Shown: piece by piece, positions 8,981-16,886 of the stretch
How the letters are laid out: the number at the start of each line of letters is the position of its first letter
Position numbering within the stretch: the first letter of the stretch is position 1
Assembly: GCA_009838515.1 (NCBI GenBank)
Contig: VXRL01000027.1
Location: 53,998-117,997 of the forward strand
Direction: 5' to 3'
Origin: Terriglobia bacterium
Lineage (GTDB): Bacteria; Acidobacteriota; Terriglobia; Bryobacterales; UBA6623
Length of the DNA: 64,000 nt
Position numbers and translations under genes: made by a program
Notes under the pieces: model-generated
Seen by the model: only the letters and a program-made list of their open reading frames with translations
What the model was told of the DNA's origin: nothing
The model's database searches: none

Positions 8981-8998
8981 CTGGCTGGCGGACAGTTT

Positions 8999-9832
8999 GT
9001 GATCTTGCTTTCGGGCGAGCCATCGCTCTCTGCCGAGCATGGCTCCGGGGTGTGCTACCGCTGCACCCTGAAGACGAGCGGGCCCGCGCGCTGGGCCTGG
9101 GCCTCCGACACTCACGTCTGCGGCGATGCCGACGCCAGCCAACGCGGTTTCCAGCCAGCTCGCCAGCTTGAGCGAGCGGTTGCGGAAATGCGGAAATTCC
9201 AACCCTCCGGAGTGCTGGTCAACGGAGACCTGGCCTGGTCACTCGGCCACAGCGACGACTACGAGCGCTTCCTCGATATCATGCGTCCGCTGGCCGAGCG
9301 GGCGGCGGTGGTGCTGGCGGTGGGCAACCATGACGACCGGGGCAACTTGCTGGCCTGTCTTGCGAACTCCAGGGCCCCGGCTCCGCAGTGGCTGGCCGCG
9401 GTCGTGAAGCAGCCGCCGTTTCGCGTGATCGCCCTCGATTCGAGCATCGACGCCCGGGCCGTGGGCGGGGAGATCGGCAGCGCGCAGCTCGCATGGCTCG
9501 AAGACGAGTTGCACGCGGAGCCGCGCGCGCCTACGATCATCTGCCTCCATCACCCGGGCGAATCCAGCAGCGAGGGCTGCAGCGACTTCTCCGGCCTAGT
9601 CGGGCTCGTCCGGCGCCAGCGGTGCGTCCAAGCGGTCGTCACGGCGCACGATCACGAGTACCGCGTGGGCCAAGTCGGTGGAGCGCACCATATCTGTCTG
9701 CCGGCGGTGGGATTCCCGTTCGACGAGCACACACCGACCGGATGGATCGCTGCAGCGCTGGGCCGAGCCGGCATCGAACTGCAACTGCAAGGATCTGGGA
9801 GCCCGGCTGTTGCTCACCTGCCGTGGCGGTAA
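8999..9832 (+). CDS. Calcineurin-like metallophosphoesterase
   Basis: The 277-residue protein has the metallophosphoesterase motif set in order: SDTHV (Asp, His), GDLAW (Asp), GNHDD (Asn, His), CLHHPGE (His) and AHDHEYR (His x His), which together hold a two-metal centre. It resembles the cAMP phosphodiesterase (CpdA)/Icc branch, but the substrate is not defined. The GTG at 8999, 18 bases after the Dabb gene, has a weak ribosome site; a GTG at 9049 is an alternative because the fold proper only starts near residue 33. Confidence 0.85.
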   Translation: MILLSGEPSLSAEHGSGVCYRCTLKTSGPARWAWASDTHVCGDADASQRGFQPARQLERAVAEMRKFQPSGVLVNGDLAWSLGHSDDYERFLDIMRPLAERAAVVLAVGNHDDRGNLLACLANSRAPAPQWLAAVVKQPPFRVIALDSSIDARAVGGEIGSAQLAWLEDELHAEPRAPTIICLHHPGESSSEGCSDFSGLVGLVRRQRCVQAVVTAHDHEYRVGQVGGAHHICLPAVGFPFDEHTPTGWIAAALGRAGIELQLQGSGSPAVAHLPWR

Positions 9833-9899
9833 GGCCGCCCGCCGAGTTGGCGTCCGCAGGCGCTCCGTCTCGTTGCGCCACGATTTGATTCATTGCGGC

Positions 9900-9929
9900 T
9901 TGATTTGAGACCTGGATTCACAATATGAT
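9900..9929 (+). promoter_or_regulatory. Sigma-70-like promoter
   Basis: TTGATT (9900-9905) and TATGAT (9924-9929) are separated by 18 bases and lie just upstream of the TPR-protein gene. Transcription would begin near 9936, before the GGAG ribosome site at 9943 and the ATG at 9952. This supports the downstream start for that gene. Confidence 0.5.
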
Positions 9930-9951
9930 GATGTGTTCACGGAGATCCATC

Positions 9952-11097
9952 ATGAAGTCCCGTTTCGCGCTCCTGTTAGCACTGTTGGTGTGTGCGTCGG
10001 CGCTCTTCGCGCAAGCCACGCTAGAGATCCGAGATGTCGAGATCGACTCCCAATCGCCCGAGGGCGCGGTCCTGACCGAAGCGGGCATCGCCGAGGAGGC
10101 TGACGAGCGGATCGCCATCCTCGAGGGGTTCCTGAACGACTACCCGGAGAGCGGCTATCTGGGGTACGTGCTGCTCCAGTTGCAGGGCCTATACACCCAG
10201 ACCCAGCGCTGGTCGGACGCTGCCACGGTCGGAGGGCGGCTGCTCGAATACGTGCCGGAGGATCTGGAGGTGCGCCACAACCAGAACCAAGCGCTGCTCA
10301 ACGCCATGCAGTGGGACGGGCTGTTGGAAGGCTTGGCTCTGACCAAGCCGATGGCCGACAAGGAAGCGGCCGCGCCGCCGCCCGACGATCCGACCGAGGA
10401 TGAGGAAATACTCCACGAGAGCTCGGTCGACTACGCCAACGGCGTGGTGCAGTACACCGAGTGGGCGCTCAATGTGGGGATCAGCCAGAGCGCGCCCATG
10501 CAACAGGTCCAGTTCATGGACAAGCTGCTGGAACTCTACCCTGAGAGCCAGTACGCGGCCGGCATCGAGGACAAGTACGTGATCGCTTACCAGCAGGCCG
10601 GCGACGTCGCGGGCATGGTCGGCGCCATGGAGAGGGCCTTGGAAAAGAATCCTGGCAACGAACAGTACCTCTTCACGCTTGCCGAGATCGCTCTCAGCCA
10701 GAAGAACTACGACGAGGTCGACGCCCGCTCCGAGCAGCTGATCAAGCTGATGGAAGAGAAACCGGCGCCAGAGGGAGTCTCCGGCGACGACTGGGACGCG
10801 AACAAGAAGAAGTTCACCGCCCTAGCCCACTACGTTGCCGGCACGGGGCAGTTCCAGAAAGGGGCTTGGCGCACCGCGCGCCGCCACCTGCTCCAGACCG
10901 TCGACGCCATCAAGGCCGAGGGCGGCGAGCGCTACGGAATCCTTTCCTACATGCTGGGATTCTGCTACGTCAAACTGGACATCGCCGGCGACAACATCGC
11001 CCAAGCGACGCGCTGGATGGGCGAGGCGGCACGCGTCCCGAACCCGATGCAGGCGCAGGCCGCGCAGACTCTCGAAGCCATCAAGGCCGCACAGTAG
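9952..11097 (+). CDS. Secreted TPR-like repeat protein
   Basis: The product (381 residues from the ATG at 9952, which has a GGAG site and a clear signal peptide ending LFAQ at about residue 20) is an all-helical protein. Repeating helical pairs are visible, such as ILEGFLNDYPESGYLGYVLLQ, VQFMDKLLELYPESQYAAGI and MERALEKNPGNEQYLFTLAE, matching tetratricopeptide or Sel1-like repeats. Such proteins scaffold others in the periplasm; no catalytic domain is seen. It is preceded by its own promoter-like sequence and converges with the kinase gene three bases downstream. Function unknown. Confidence 0.75.
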   Translation: MKSRFALLLALLVCASALFAQATLEIRDVEIDSQSPEGAVLTEAGIAEEADERIAILEGFLNDYPESGYLGYVLLQLQGLYTQTQRWSDAATVGGRLLEYVPEDLEVRHNQNQALLNAMQWDGLLEGLALTKPMADKEAAAPPPDDPTEDEEILHESSVDYANGVVQYTEWALNVGISQSAPMQQVQFMDKLLELYPESQYAAGIEDKYVIAYQQAGDVAGMVGAMERALEKNPGNEQYLFTLAEIALSQKNYDEVDARSEQLIKLMEEKPAPEGVSGDDWDANKKKFTALAHYVAGTGQFQKGAWRTARRHLLQTVDAIKAEGGERYGILSYMLGFCYVKLDIAGDNIAQATRWMGEAARVPNPMQAQAAQTLEAIKAAQ

Positions 11098-11100
11098 CGT

Positions 11101-12117
11101 TCACGGCGCCAGTCCCTCCAACGCCCCTTCGGCGTGTGCGAGCGTCGCGTCCAAGCTGCGCGGCTGAGCATCGATCAAGCACAGTGCCAGGCGGCGCACG
11201 GCCTCGCGCTTCCCCTCGTCCAAGTACTCGGCCGGAGACTTGCCGTCCACCCGCGCCAGCATCAGGAACGCGAGATGCCGGACGCTGGCCGCTTCAAACC
11301 AGCTCAGCCCCGCCGGCGGAAGCATCGCGAGCGTCCAACAGAACGCCGCGCGCCCCAGGCCGAGATAGGTTCCAGCGATCTCGGGCCGGTGGAACGCCTT
11401 CAGGATGAGATGGTTCAACAAGAACCCCGCATCGTAGCTGGGATCGCCGAAATGGGCGCACTCGAAGTCGATGCACACGATGCCCGCCTCGCTGACGAGC
11501 AGGTTCTTCGGGCTCCAGTCGCCATGCACCATGGCCACGTTGCGCATGGCGCTCTCGGCGATCCAGCCCTCGACACGATCGGCGAGGCATGGATGGCGCC
11601 GAGCGATCGTGCGGTAATACGGATCGGTGCGCAACTGGTCGAACGCCGTCCGGTCCGAGAAGGATCGCTCGAAGGCGGCTGCGCCCCAAGTCGCCCGCGC
11701 TGCCAGTCCCAGCGTCGCACCGGCCTGGCGGGCCGTCTCGCTGTCGCAGCGGCCTGCCAAGAGCACGGTCTTCCAGTCCGCGCTGCCCGCCGGCGCGGCT
11801 CGCATCGCGTACAGGAAGTTCGGTTCGTCGCAAAACAGCAGCTCGGGCAGCCGCCCCTTCGGCAGAACGGCGCCAAGCGCGTGGATGACCTCCCATTCCC
11901 GCAGGACGCGCGCGCGGTCCGCCAGCCATTCGTCGCGCACGCGCAGGCGAGGCAGGGCCTGCTTCACCACGATCCGCTGGTCGCCGTCCTCAACCAGCAC
12001 GACGGTGTTCGAGACGCCGCCCGCCAGAAGGCATGCCGTGGCCGCCGGCGACAGCCCTAGGCGCCCGTCGAGGAGCCTGATCGCACTGTCGGCGTTGAGG
12101 TCCCTCGGCGCCGACAT
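11101..12117 (-). CDS. APH-family phosphotransferase (small-molecule kinase)
   Basis: This 338-residue protein has the aminoglycoside phosphotransferase/choline kinase fold. It shows an N-lobe with the ATP-anchoring lysine in RIVVKQALP, the catalytic loop VHGDWSPKN (His198, Asp200, Asn205) and the metal site CIDFECAHFGDPSYD (Asp217, Glu219). The arrangement recalls methylthioribose kinase and choline kinase as much as resistance enzymes. Its ATG overlaps the mlaD-like stop by one base (TGATG), so it belongs to the lipid-transport operon; a phospholipid head-group or amino-alcohol substrate is therefore worth considering, but that is inference. Confidence 0.8.
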   Translation of the reverse strand: MSAPRDLNADSAIRLLDGRLGLSPAATACLLAGGVSNTVVLVEDGDQRIVVKQALPRLRVRDEWLADRARVLREWEVIHALGAVLPKGRLPELLFCDEPNFLYAMRAAPAGSADWKTVLLAGRCDSETARQAGATLGLAARATWGAAAFERSFSDRTAFDQLRTDPYYRTIARRHPCLADRVEGWIAESAMRNVAMVHGDWSPKNLLVSEAGIVCIDFECAHFGDPSYDAGFLLNHLILKAFHRPEIAGTYLGLGRAAFCWTLAMLPPAGLSWFEAASVRHLAFLMLARVDGKSPAEYLDEGKREAVRRLALCLIDAQPRSLDATLAHAEGALEGLAP

Positions 12118-13103
12118 CAATTGCTGGGCACGCCCGAGACCGGCGGCACCTCGCGATCCGGCCTCGGCTTGCCCCGCAGGATCGACCATGGCCGCTGGCG
12201 CAGATCGGAGCTCAGCGCCTCGATATTCTCGGAGGTGGCGCGAAAGTTCTCGATGACTTCGCTGATGTTGCCTTCGTTGACCAGCAGGAGCGCCCGCGCG
12301 TCCCTCAAGAGCAGCTGCGCATCGCGCAGGGCGCCGTCAAGCTCGTTCAAGCTGCTCTGGAGCGGTTCCCGGGTCTCGTCCACGGTGCGGTTGATGTTGA
12401 GCACGACGTCGTCTGCGTCCAGCGCCAGCCGCTGGAAGTCGGCCGCCAGTTCCTCGACCCGCGTCAAGGTGTGGCCGAGCTGAGTCGTCAGGGCGTCGAT
12501 CTTCGGCGTTTGCATCTCTAGGAATTCGTTCGTGTTTTCCAGCATCCGCGCGACGTTGCGCTGGTTCCGCTCGCCGGTCAGCCCTTGCAGGTTTCCCAAC
12601 AGGACGCTCAGGTCGTCAATCACCGTGGCAATTCTGGTGTCCATGCGCGCCATCAGCTCCACCGCGTCATCGGCGACCATCGCCACCTTGCGCGTCAGGT
12701 CCGTAAACGTCAGCGCCTCGACGGACGGAACCACTCCTCCGGGCTCGATGCGCGGGGCAGAGCTCGACCCGGGCATGACCTCCAGGTAGTTCTGCCCCAG
12801 AGCGTTCAAGCTGGCGATTGTGGCCACCGACTGCTCGTTGACGGGAATCTCTGTCAGCAGTTCGAACACCACCTCGGTCTTGGTCATGTCTTCCGCCCAA
12901 GGCTCCACGGATTGAATCGTGCCGCCCTTGCGACCGCCGAAACGCACCACGTTGCCGGCATCCAAGCCACCGATGTAGCTGAAGTAAGTGCGATAGGTAT
13001 GGGTCCGGCCAGTGAAATGGGCGTTGGCGGCGATCAGGAACGAGGTGACCGAGATCACCAGCGCCGCGATCACCAGCAATCCGACTTTGGCTTCGTTCGT
13101 CAA
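12117..13103 (-). CDS. MCE-domain lipid transport protein (MlaD-like)
   Basis: MlaD-type proteins form a ring in the periplasm that passes lipids between an inner-membrane ABC transporter and the outer membrane. The 328 residues show one N-terminal membrane segment (about 7-27), a single MCE domain (about 35-120, with YFSYIGGLDAGNVVRFGG and LNALGQNYLEVMPG) and a long helical C-terminal region, longer than E. coli MlaD and more like Mce/YebT or plant TGD2. The start appears to be TTG, directly after the mlaF-like stop and preceded by GGGGG. The E. coli partners MlaC and MlaA are not present here. Confidence 0.9.
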   Translation of the reverse strand: MTNEAKVGLLVIAALVISVTSFLIAANAHFTGRTHTYRTYFSYIGGLDAGNVVRFGGRKGGTIQSVEPWAEDMTKTEVVFELLTEIPVNEQSVATIASLNALGQNYLEVMPGSSSAPRIEPGGVVPSVEALTFTDLTRKVAMVADDAVELMARMDTRIATVIDDLSVLLGNLQGLTGERNQRNVARMLENTNEFLEMQTPKIDALTTQLGHTLTRVEELAADFQRLALDADDVVLNINRTVDETREPLQSSLNELDGALRDAQLLLRDARALLLVNEGNISEVIENFRATSENIEALSSDLRQRPWSILRGKPRPDREVPPVSGVPSN

Positions 13104-13937
13104 TCAGACCCCCATGATGTAGCTGCTAGACGCCTCGCTGGCCTCGTTCGCCTCGCGGCGTATGAATTGTTGGACGCGCGGGTCTGGGTTGCCGCGAATC
13201 TCGTCTACCGTGCCGACAGCCAAGATCCTGCCCTCGTTGATCATACACATGCGGTCGGCGATCAGGAATGCGCTGGACAACTCGTGCGTTACGACAACGA
13301 TCGTGATCGGATAGGCGGATTTCAAGCGCAGGATGAGATCGTCTAGCCCGGCCGCGATGACAGGGTCCAAGCCTGCGGAAGGCTCGTCGAAGAACAGTAT
13401 CTCCGGGTCCAGCGCCAGAGCCCGCGCCAGCGAGGCTCGCTTGCGCATTCCGCCCGAAAGCTGCGTCGGATAGAGATCCTCGACATGAGTGAGGCCGACC
13501 TGTTGCAACTTGATGCGGACCATGACCTGAATCGTGGACTCCGCCAGGGCGCTGTGCTCGAGCAACGGCAGCGCCACGTTGTCGCCGACTGTCATCGAGT
13601 TGAACATGGCGGCGCTCTGGAACGACACGCCCATCGAGCGGCGCAGCGCGGTCAGTGTGGCGCGCGACGCAGTGGCCAGATCGACTCCCTTGACTGTCAC
13701 GCTGCCCTCGGCCGGGCGCTCCAGACCCTCCATGTGCCTCAGCAAGGTAGTCTTGCCAGAGCCGGAGCCCCCCAAGATCACCATGGTCTCGCCGCGATAG
13801 ATGTCGAGGCTGACACCGTCAAGCACTGTGCGCTCGCCATAGCGGACCTTCAAGTCGCGGACCGAGATCACTGCTTCCCGGCTAGCCTCGCGGGACGGCT
13901 CGCGCAGCTCGGTCGTCGATCGAGTCGATTCAGTCAT
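13104..13937 (-). CDS. ABC transporter ATPase of the Mla type
   Basis: The 277-residue ATPase energises lipid movement with the MlaE-like permease. Visible are Walker A GGSGSGKTT (Lys62), the signature QLSGGMRKR, Walker B ILFFDEPSAGLDP and the switch histidine in VVVTHEL. The GMRKR after the signature is typical of MlaF/Ttg2A rather than generic importers. The ATG at 13937 overlaps the permease stop as ATGA; the longer upstream reading is only overlap with mlaE. A Ser/Glu/Arg-rich N-terminal extension of about 20 residues precedes the domain. Confidence 0.92.
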   Translation of the reverse strand: MTESTRSTTELREPSREASREAVISVRDLKVRYGERTVLDGVSLDIYRGETMVILGGSGSGKTTLLRHMEGLERPAEGSVTVKGVDLATASRATLTALRRSMGVSFQSAAMFNSMTVGDNVALPLLEHSALAESTIQVMVRIKLQQVGLTHVEDLYPTQLSGGMRKRASLARALALDPEILFFDEPSAGLDPVIAAGLDDLILRLKSAYPITIVVVTHELSSAFLIADRMCMINEGRILAVGTVDEIRGNPDPRVQQFIRREANEASEASSSYIMGV

Positions 13938-14731
13938 CGCCAGAAGAAATAGAAGAAGGTCGTACAGAGCAGGTCTGCCAGCACGACCAAGAAGATGGAT
14001 TTCACTACGGCGCTGGTCGTGGAATGCCCGACGCCCACCGGTCCGCCGCTGACCGTGAAGCCTTCCAGGCAACTCACATGCACGATGATCGAGCCGAAGA
14101 TCACCGCCTTGACCAAGCCACTGACGATATCCCGCATGAGCAGGATCTCAGCCGTGCGCGACAGGTATGCCAGCAGCGTCAGGTCCAGCGTGAAATACGC
14201 GAACACGCCGCCCGCCAAGATCCCGGAAAACACGCTCATCACGGTGAGGCAGGGCAGCATCACCAGCATCGCCAGATACTTGGGCACGAGCACGAAGTCG
14301 ATCGGGTCGAGGGCCATGGCTCGCAGCGCGTCAAGCTCCTCGGTGACCGCCATCGTGGCGACCTCGGCCGAGATCGCGGACCCGGACCGGCCGATCACTA
14401 CGATCGCGGCCATCAGGGGTCCGAGCTCGCGCGTCATCGTTGTGCCGACCATGGTGACGATGGCTTCCATGGCCCCGAAGCGGCGCAGTTCCGCGCCGGC
14501 TTGCAGTGCCATGATCATGCCGGTGGCGCCCGACACCAAACACAGCACGGGCAAGGAGCGAACCCCGATATCGCCCATCTGACGCAGCGTGCGCTTCCAG
14601 CGCAGGCCGCGCCCCTTGAACGGGCTGGCACGCACCGAGAAGCGCAAGCAGTACCAGAACTGAATGGCTAGGCGGCCGATGTACTCGGCCTGCCGGATCG
14701 AGAAACGACCCACGGATTCAAGCAACGTCAT
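13934..14731 (-). CDS. Mla-type ABC transporter permease
   Basis: This 265-residue membrane protein is of the MlaE/YrbE family, the permease of the MCE lipid transporter. It has an amphipathic N-terminal helix and five membrane segments, with the conserved stretch IGRSGSAISAEVATMAVTEE LDALRAM in the middle loop and a glycine-rich TGMIMALQAG helix. It is the first transporter gene after the STAS gene (gap of 23 bases) and overlaps the ATPase gene by four bases. Confidence 0.92.
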   Translation of the reverse strand: MTLLESVGRFSIRQAEYIGRLAIQFWYCLRFSVRASPFKGRGLRWKRTLRQMGDIGVRSLPVLCLVSGATGMIMALQAGAELRRFGAMEAIVTMVGTTMTRELGPLMAAIVVIGRSGSAISAEVATMAVTEELDALRAMALDPIDFVLVPKYLAMLVMLPCLTVMSVFSGILAGGVFAYFTLDLTLLAYLSRTAEILLMRDIVSGLVKAVIFGSIIVHVSCLEGFTVSGGPVGVGHSTTSAVVKSIFLVVLADLLCTTFFYFFWR

Positions 14732-14754
14732 GCCGCGCGAGCGCTCCGGCCAAC

Positions 14755-15090
14755 TCAGGCCTGCAATGCATCTTCCTCCGAGTCATGCACTTCGAATACA
14801 TCGATCAGGCGGGTGCTGCGCAGCACTTGGATCGGCCCCTCTCGGAGGCCGGCAAGCCCGAACCTGACTCTCCGGCGCGTGGCGAGTTGCAGGCCCTCGA
14901 CCAAGCTCGCCACGGCGGAGCTGTCGATGTAGGTCGTTTCCGACATGCTGACGAGAACCCGGCCCTGTGAGCAGTTCTCGAGCAGGCTGAGGACAGCCTC
15001 GCGCAACTGCGTCGAAGACGCCATGTCGGCGTCACCCGCAACGCGCACGACGGCGGCTTCTGTCATTTGCTCGATGTCTATCCGCAGCAT
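14755..15090 (-). CDS. STAS-domain protein (anti-sigma antagonist or MlaB-like)
   Basis: The 111-residue protein is a single STAS domain. The conserved acceptor loop reads TYIDSSAVASLVEG, with Ser57/Ser58 in the place where SpoIIAA/RsbV are phosphorylated. It sits between an RsbW-like kinase gene (18-base gap) and an mlaE-like gene (23-base gap). In E. coli the STAS protein MlaB binds the MlaF ATPase, so this protein could serve as a partner-switch antagonist, as an MlaB-like subunit, or as both. The phosphorylatable serine and adjacent kinase favour a regulated form. Confidence 0.85.
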   Translation of the reverse strand: MLRIDIEQMTEAAVVRVAGDADMASSTQLREAVLSLLENCSQGRVLVSMSETTYIDSSAVASLVEGLQLATRRRVRFGLAGLREGPIQVLRSTRLIDVFEVHDSEEDALQA

Positions 15091-15108
15091 TTCGGTTGCG
15101 CCCTCCCT

Positions 15109-15531
15109 TCAAGACTCGGCCACGTCATCCTGCAAGTGCTTTCTCAAGTACATGCGATTCTGACCGTCCTCGCGCCGGTACTCGATCTCGTCCATCAGCG
15201 TGCGGATCATGTACAAGCCCCGCCCTCCGGCGCGCAACTCGTCGGGTGGAAGGAGCTCGCGAGAGAGAAATTCAGCCTCTATGCCATGGTCGCAGATGCG
15301 CACTTCGATCATCTCGCCGTCTCGCCGGCACGCGATCCGGATAGGACGCGTGGTGTCGCCCCCGTACCCGTGGCGCATCACGTTCGACACCGCTTCATTG
15401 ACGGCCAGCACCACTGCCGTCGCCGACTCCTCGCGAGCACCGAATCCGAGACAGCTCTGCTCGACCACTCCCCGAACCAAGCGCAGCCACTTCGGATCGC
15501 TCACGATCCGCACAGCAACTTCCCCGAACAT
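15109..15531 (-). CDS. RsbW/SpoIIAB-like anti-sigma histidine-kinase-fold ATPase
   Basis: From the ATG at 15531 the protein is 140 residues, the usual size for RsbW-type serine kinases. The ATP-binding (GHKL) motifs are complete: N-box VNEAVSNVMRHGY (Glu46, Asn50), G1 DHGIE (Asp81) and G2 GGRGLYMI. These proteins bind a sigma factor or another partner and phosphorylate a STAS protein, here likely the next gene. A longer upstream reading exists but is low-complexity. It opens the operon STAS-mlaE-mlaF-mlaD-kinase and diverges from rsmB. Confidence 0.88.
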   Translation of the reverse strand: MFGEVAVRIVSDPKWLRLVRGVVEQSCLGFGAREESATAVVLAVNEAVSNVMRHGYGGDTTRPIRIACRRDGEMIEVRICDHGIEAEFLSRELLPPDELRAGGRGLYMIRTLMDEIEYRREDGQNRMYLRKHLQDDVAES

Positions 15532-15656
15532 GGCTGGCAACGCTGGACGTCTGGAAGCCCCAAGAAGCCCCGACCCGGCGTGGCGAATTTTAGCACGGGG
15601 CATAGGTTCCCCAAGCCCCGGGGGCCTACCGCCGGCCTCTGCTATCTTGGCTAGGC

Positions 15657-16886
15657 GTGGCGGTCGTGGAGGCGCGAAGGCTGGCCTTCGACCTGCTTTT
15701 GCGTGTCGAGCGGGACGGGGCTTATTCAGATGAGTTGCTGCATTCACGTCGGCTGGACGGAGCCGGCGCTCGCGCGAAGGCCTTTGTCACCAAGGCAGTG
15801 CTTGGATGCCTGAGGCGGCAGGGCGAACTCGACCACTTGATCGCCGCCAAGACGAGCCGGTCCGTGGGAGCAATGGATGCCGAAGTCCTCACCGCCTTGC
15901 GGCTCGGGGCGTATCAATTGCGCCACATGGACGGAATCCCGGACCACGCCGCCGTCTCTCAATCCGTTGAACTGGTGAGACGGGCACGCAAGGGATCGGC
16001 CGCGGGATTGGTAAACGCGGTCCTGCGCCACTTGCCCCCTCTTCCGCCAACAGCCGAATCGGCGCGGCTGTGCCATCCCGGCTGGCTGCTGCGGCGCTGG
16101 CAGAAAGCGTTCGGCGCCGGCACGTGCGAGGCACTGTTGCAAGCCAACCTGCGGCAGCCCGCGACGTATTTCCGGCTACGCCGGTCGGTCGATGCGGCTG
16201 AAGTGCTGGCCCGCCTCAAGAGCGCCGGAGTGTCGGCAGAGCCCACGGATCTGGCCCGCGCCTATCGTCTCGCGACGGGGAGCGTGCCGGCTGTCCGGCA
16301 GGCAGCCGGCGATGCGCTCGTCTTTCAAGACATCAACTCCCAGCGCGTGGCCGAGTTGCTGGCAGATTCGCCGGGCTCGCCGGTACTGGACGTTTGCGCG
16401 GCACCGGGCGGAAAATCCCGGCAGCTTGCCGAAGGCGCGGCGGTGGTGGCCGGCGACCGCCGCGTGAAGCGATTGCACGCAATGCGCGGGCTGGGCAGCC
16501 GGGGGATTGAACTGCTGGCCCTGGATGCGGAGCGTCCGCTGCCGTTTCGGCGGCAGTTCGACCGCATACTGGTCGACGCCCCGTGTTCCGGCACTGGCAC
16601 TCTGGCCCGCAATCCTGAAATCAAATGGCGACTCCAGCCGGACGACCTCGATTCGCTCAGCGTTCGGCAAGGGCGCATTCTGGAAAATGCCATGGACGCG
16701 CTGGCGCCCGGCGGGCGGATGGTCTACGCGACCTGCTCGCTGGAGCCGGAGGAGAATCAACATGTCGTCGCTAAGGCCGTCGGGGCGAGAGCGGGCTGGC
16801 AGGCCACCCAAGCCGTTTCGACCGTCCCTGGCACAGATCCGGGCGACGGGTTTCAGGCTTGGCGCATTCTGCGGCCGGCTGCCTAG
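15657..16886 (+). CDS. rsmB: 16S rRNA (cytosine(967)-C5)-methyltransferase
   Basis: RsmB methylates C967 of 16S rRNA. The 409-residue chain has the expected N-terminal NusB-like RNA-binding domain (about 1-135), then a Rossmann methyltransferase domain: SAM loop LDVCAAPGGKSRQL near residue 245, DAPCSGTGTLARNPEIKW near 308 (catalytic-cycle Cys) and YATCSLEPEENQ near 358 (nucleophile Cys). The start is GTG; a TATCTT element at 15643-15648 lies only nine bases before it. The following glycosyltransferase gene begins inside its 3' end. Confidence 0.93.
   Translation: MAVVEARRLAFDLLLRVERDGAYSDELLHSRRLDGAGARAKAFVTKAVLGCLRRQGELDHLIAAKTSRSVGAMDAEVLTALRLGAYQLRHMDGIPDHAAVSQSVELVRRARKGSAAGLVNAVLRHLPPLPPTAESARLCHPGWLLRRWQKAFGAGTCEALLQANLRQPATYFRLRRSVDAAEVLARLKSAGVSAEPTDLARAYRLATGSVPAVRQAAGDALVFQDINSQRVAELLADSPGSPVLDVCAAPGGKSRQLAEGAAVVAGDRRVKRLHAMRGLGSRGIELLALDAERPLPFRRQFDRILVDAPCSGTGTLARNPEIKWRLQPDDLDSLSVRQGRILENAMDALAPGGRMVYATCSLEPEENQHVVAKAVGARAGWQATQAVSTVPGTDPGDGFQAWRILRPAA

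Noticed and set aside
11101..12117. Antibiotic resistance (aminoglycoside phosphotransferase) reading of the APH-family gene
   Set aside because: The fold is shared with choline and methylthioribose kinases, and the gene is tied to a lipid-transport operon; nothing specific points to drug resistance.
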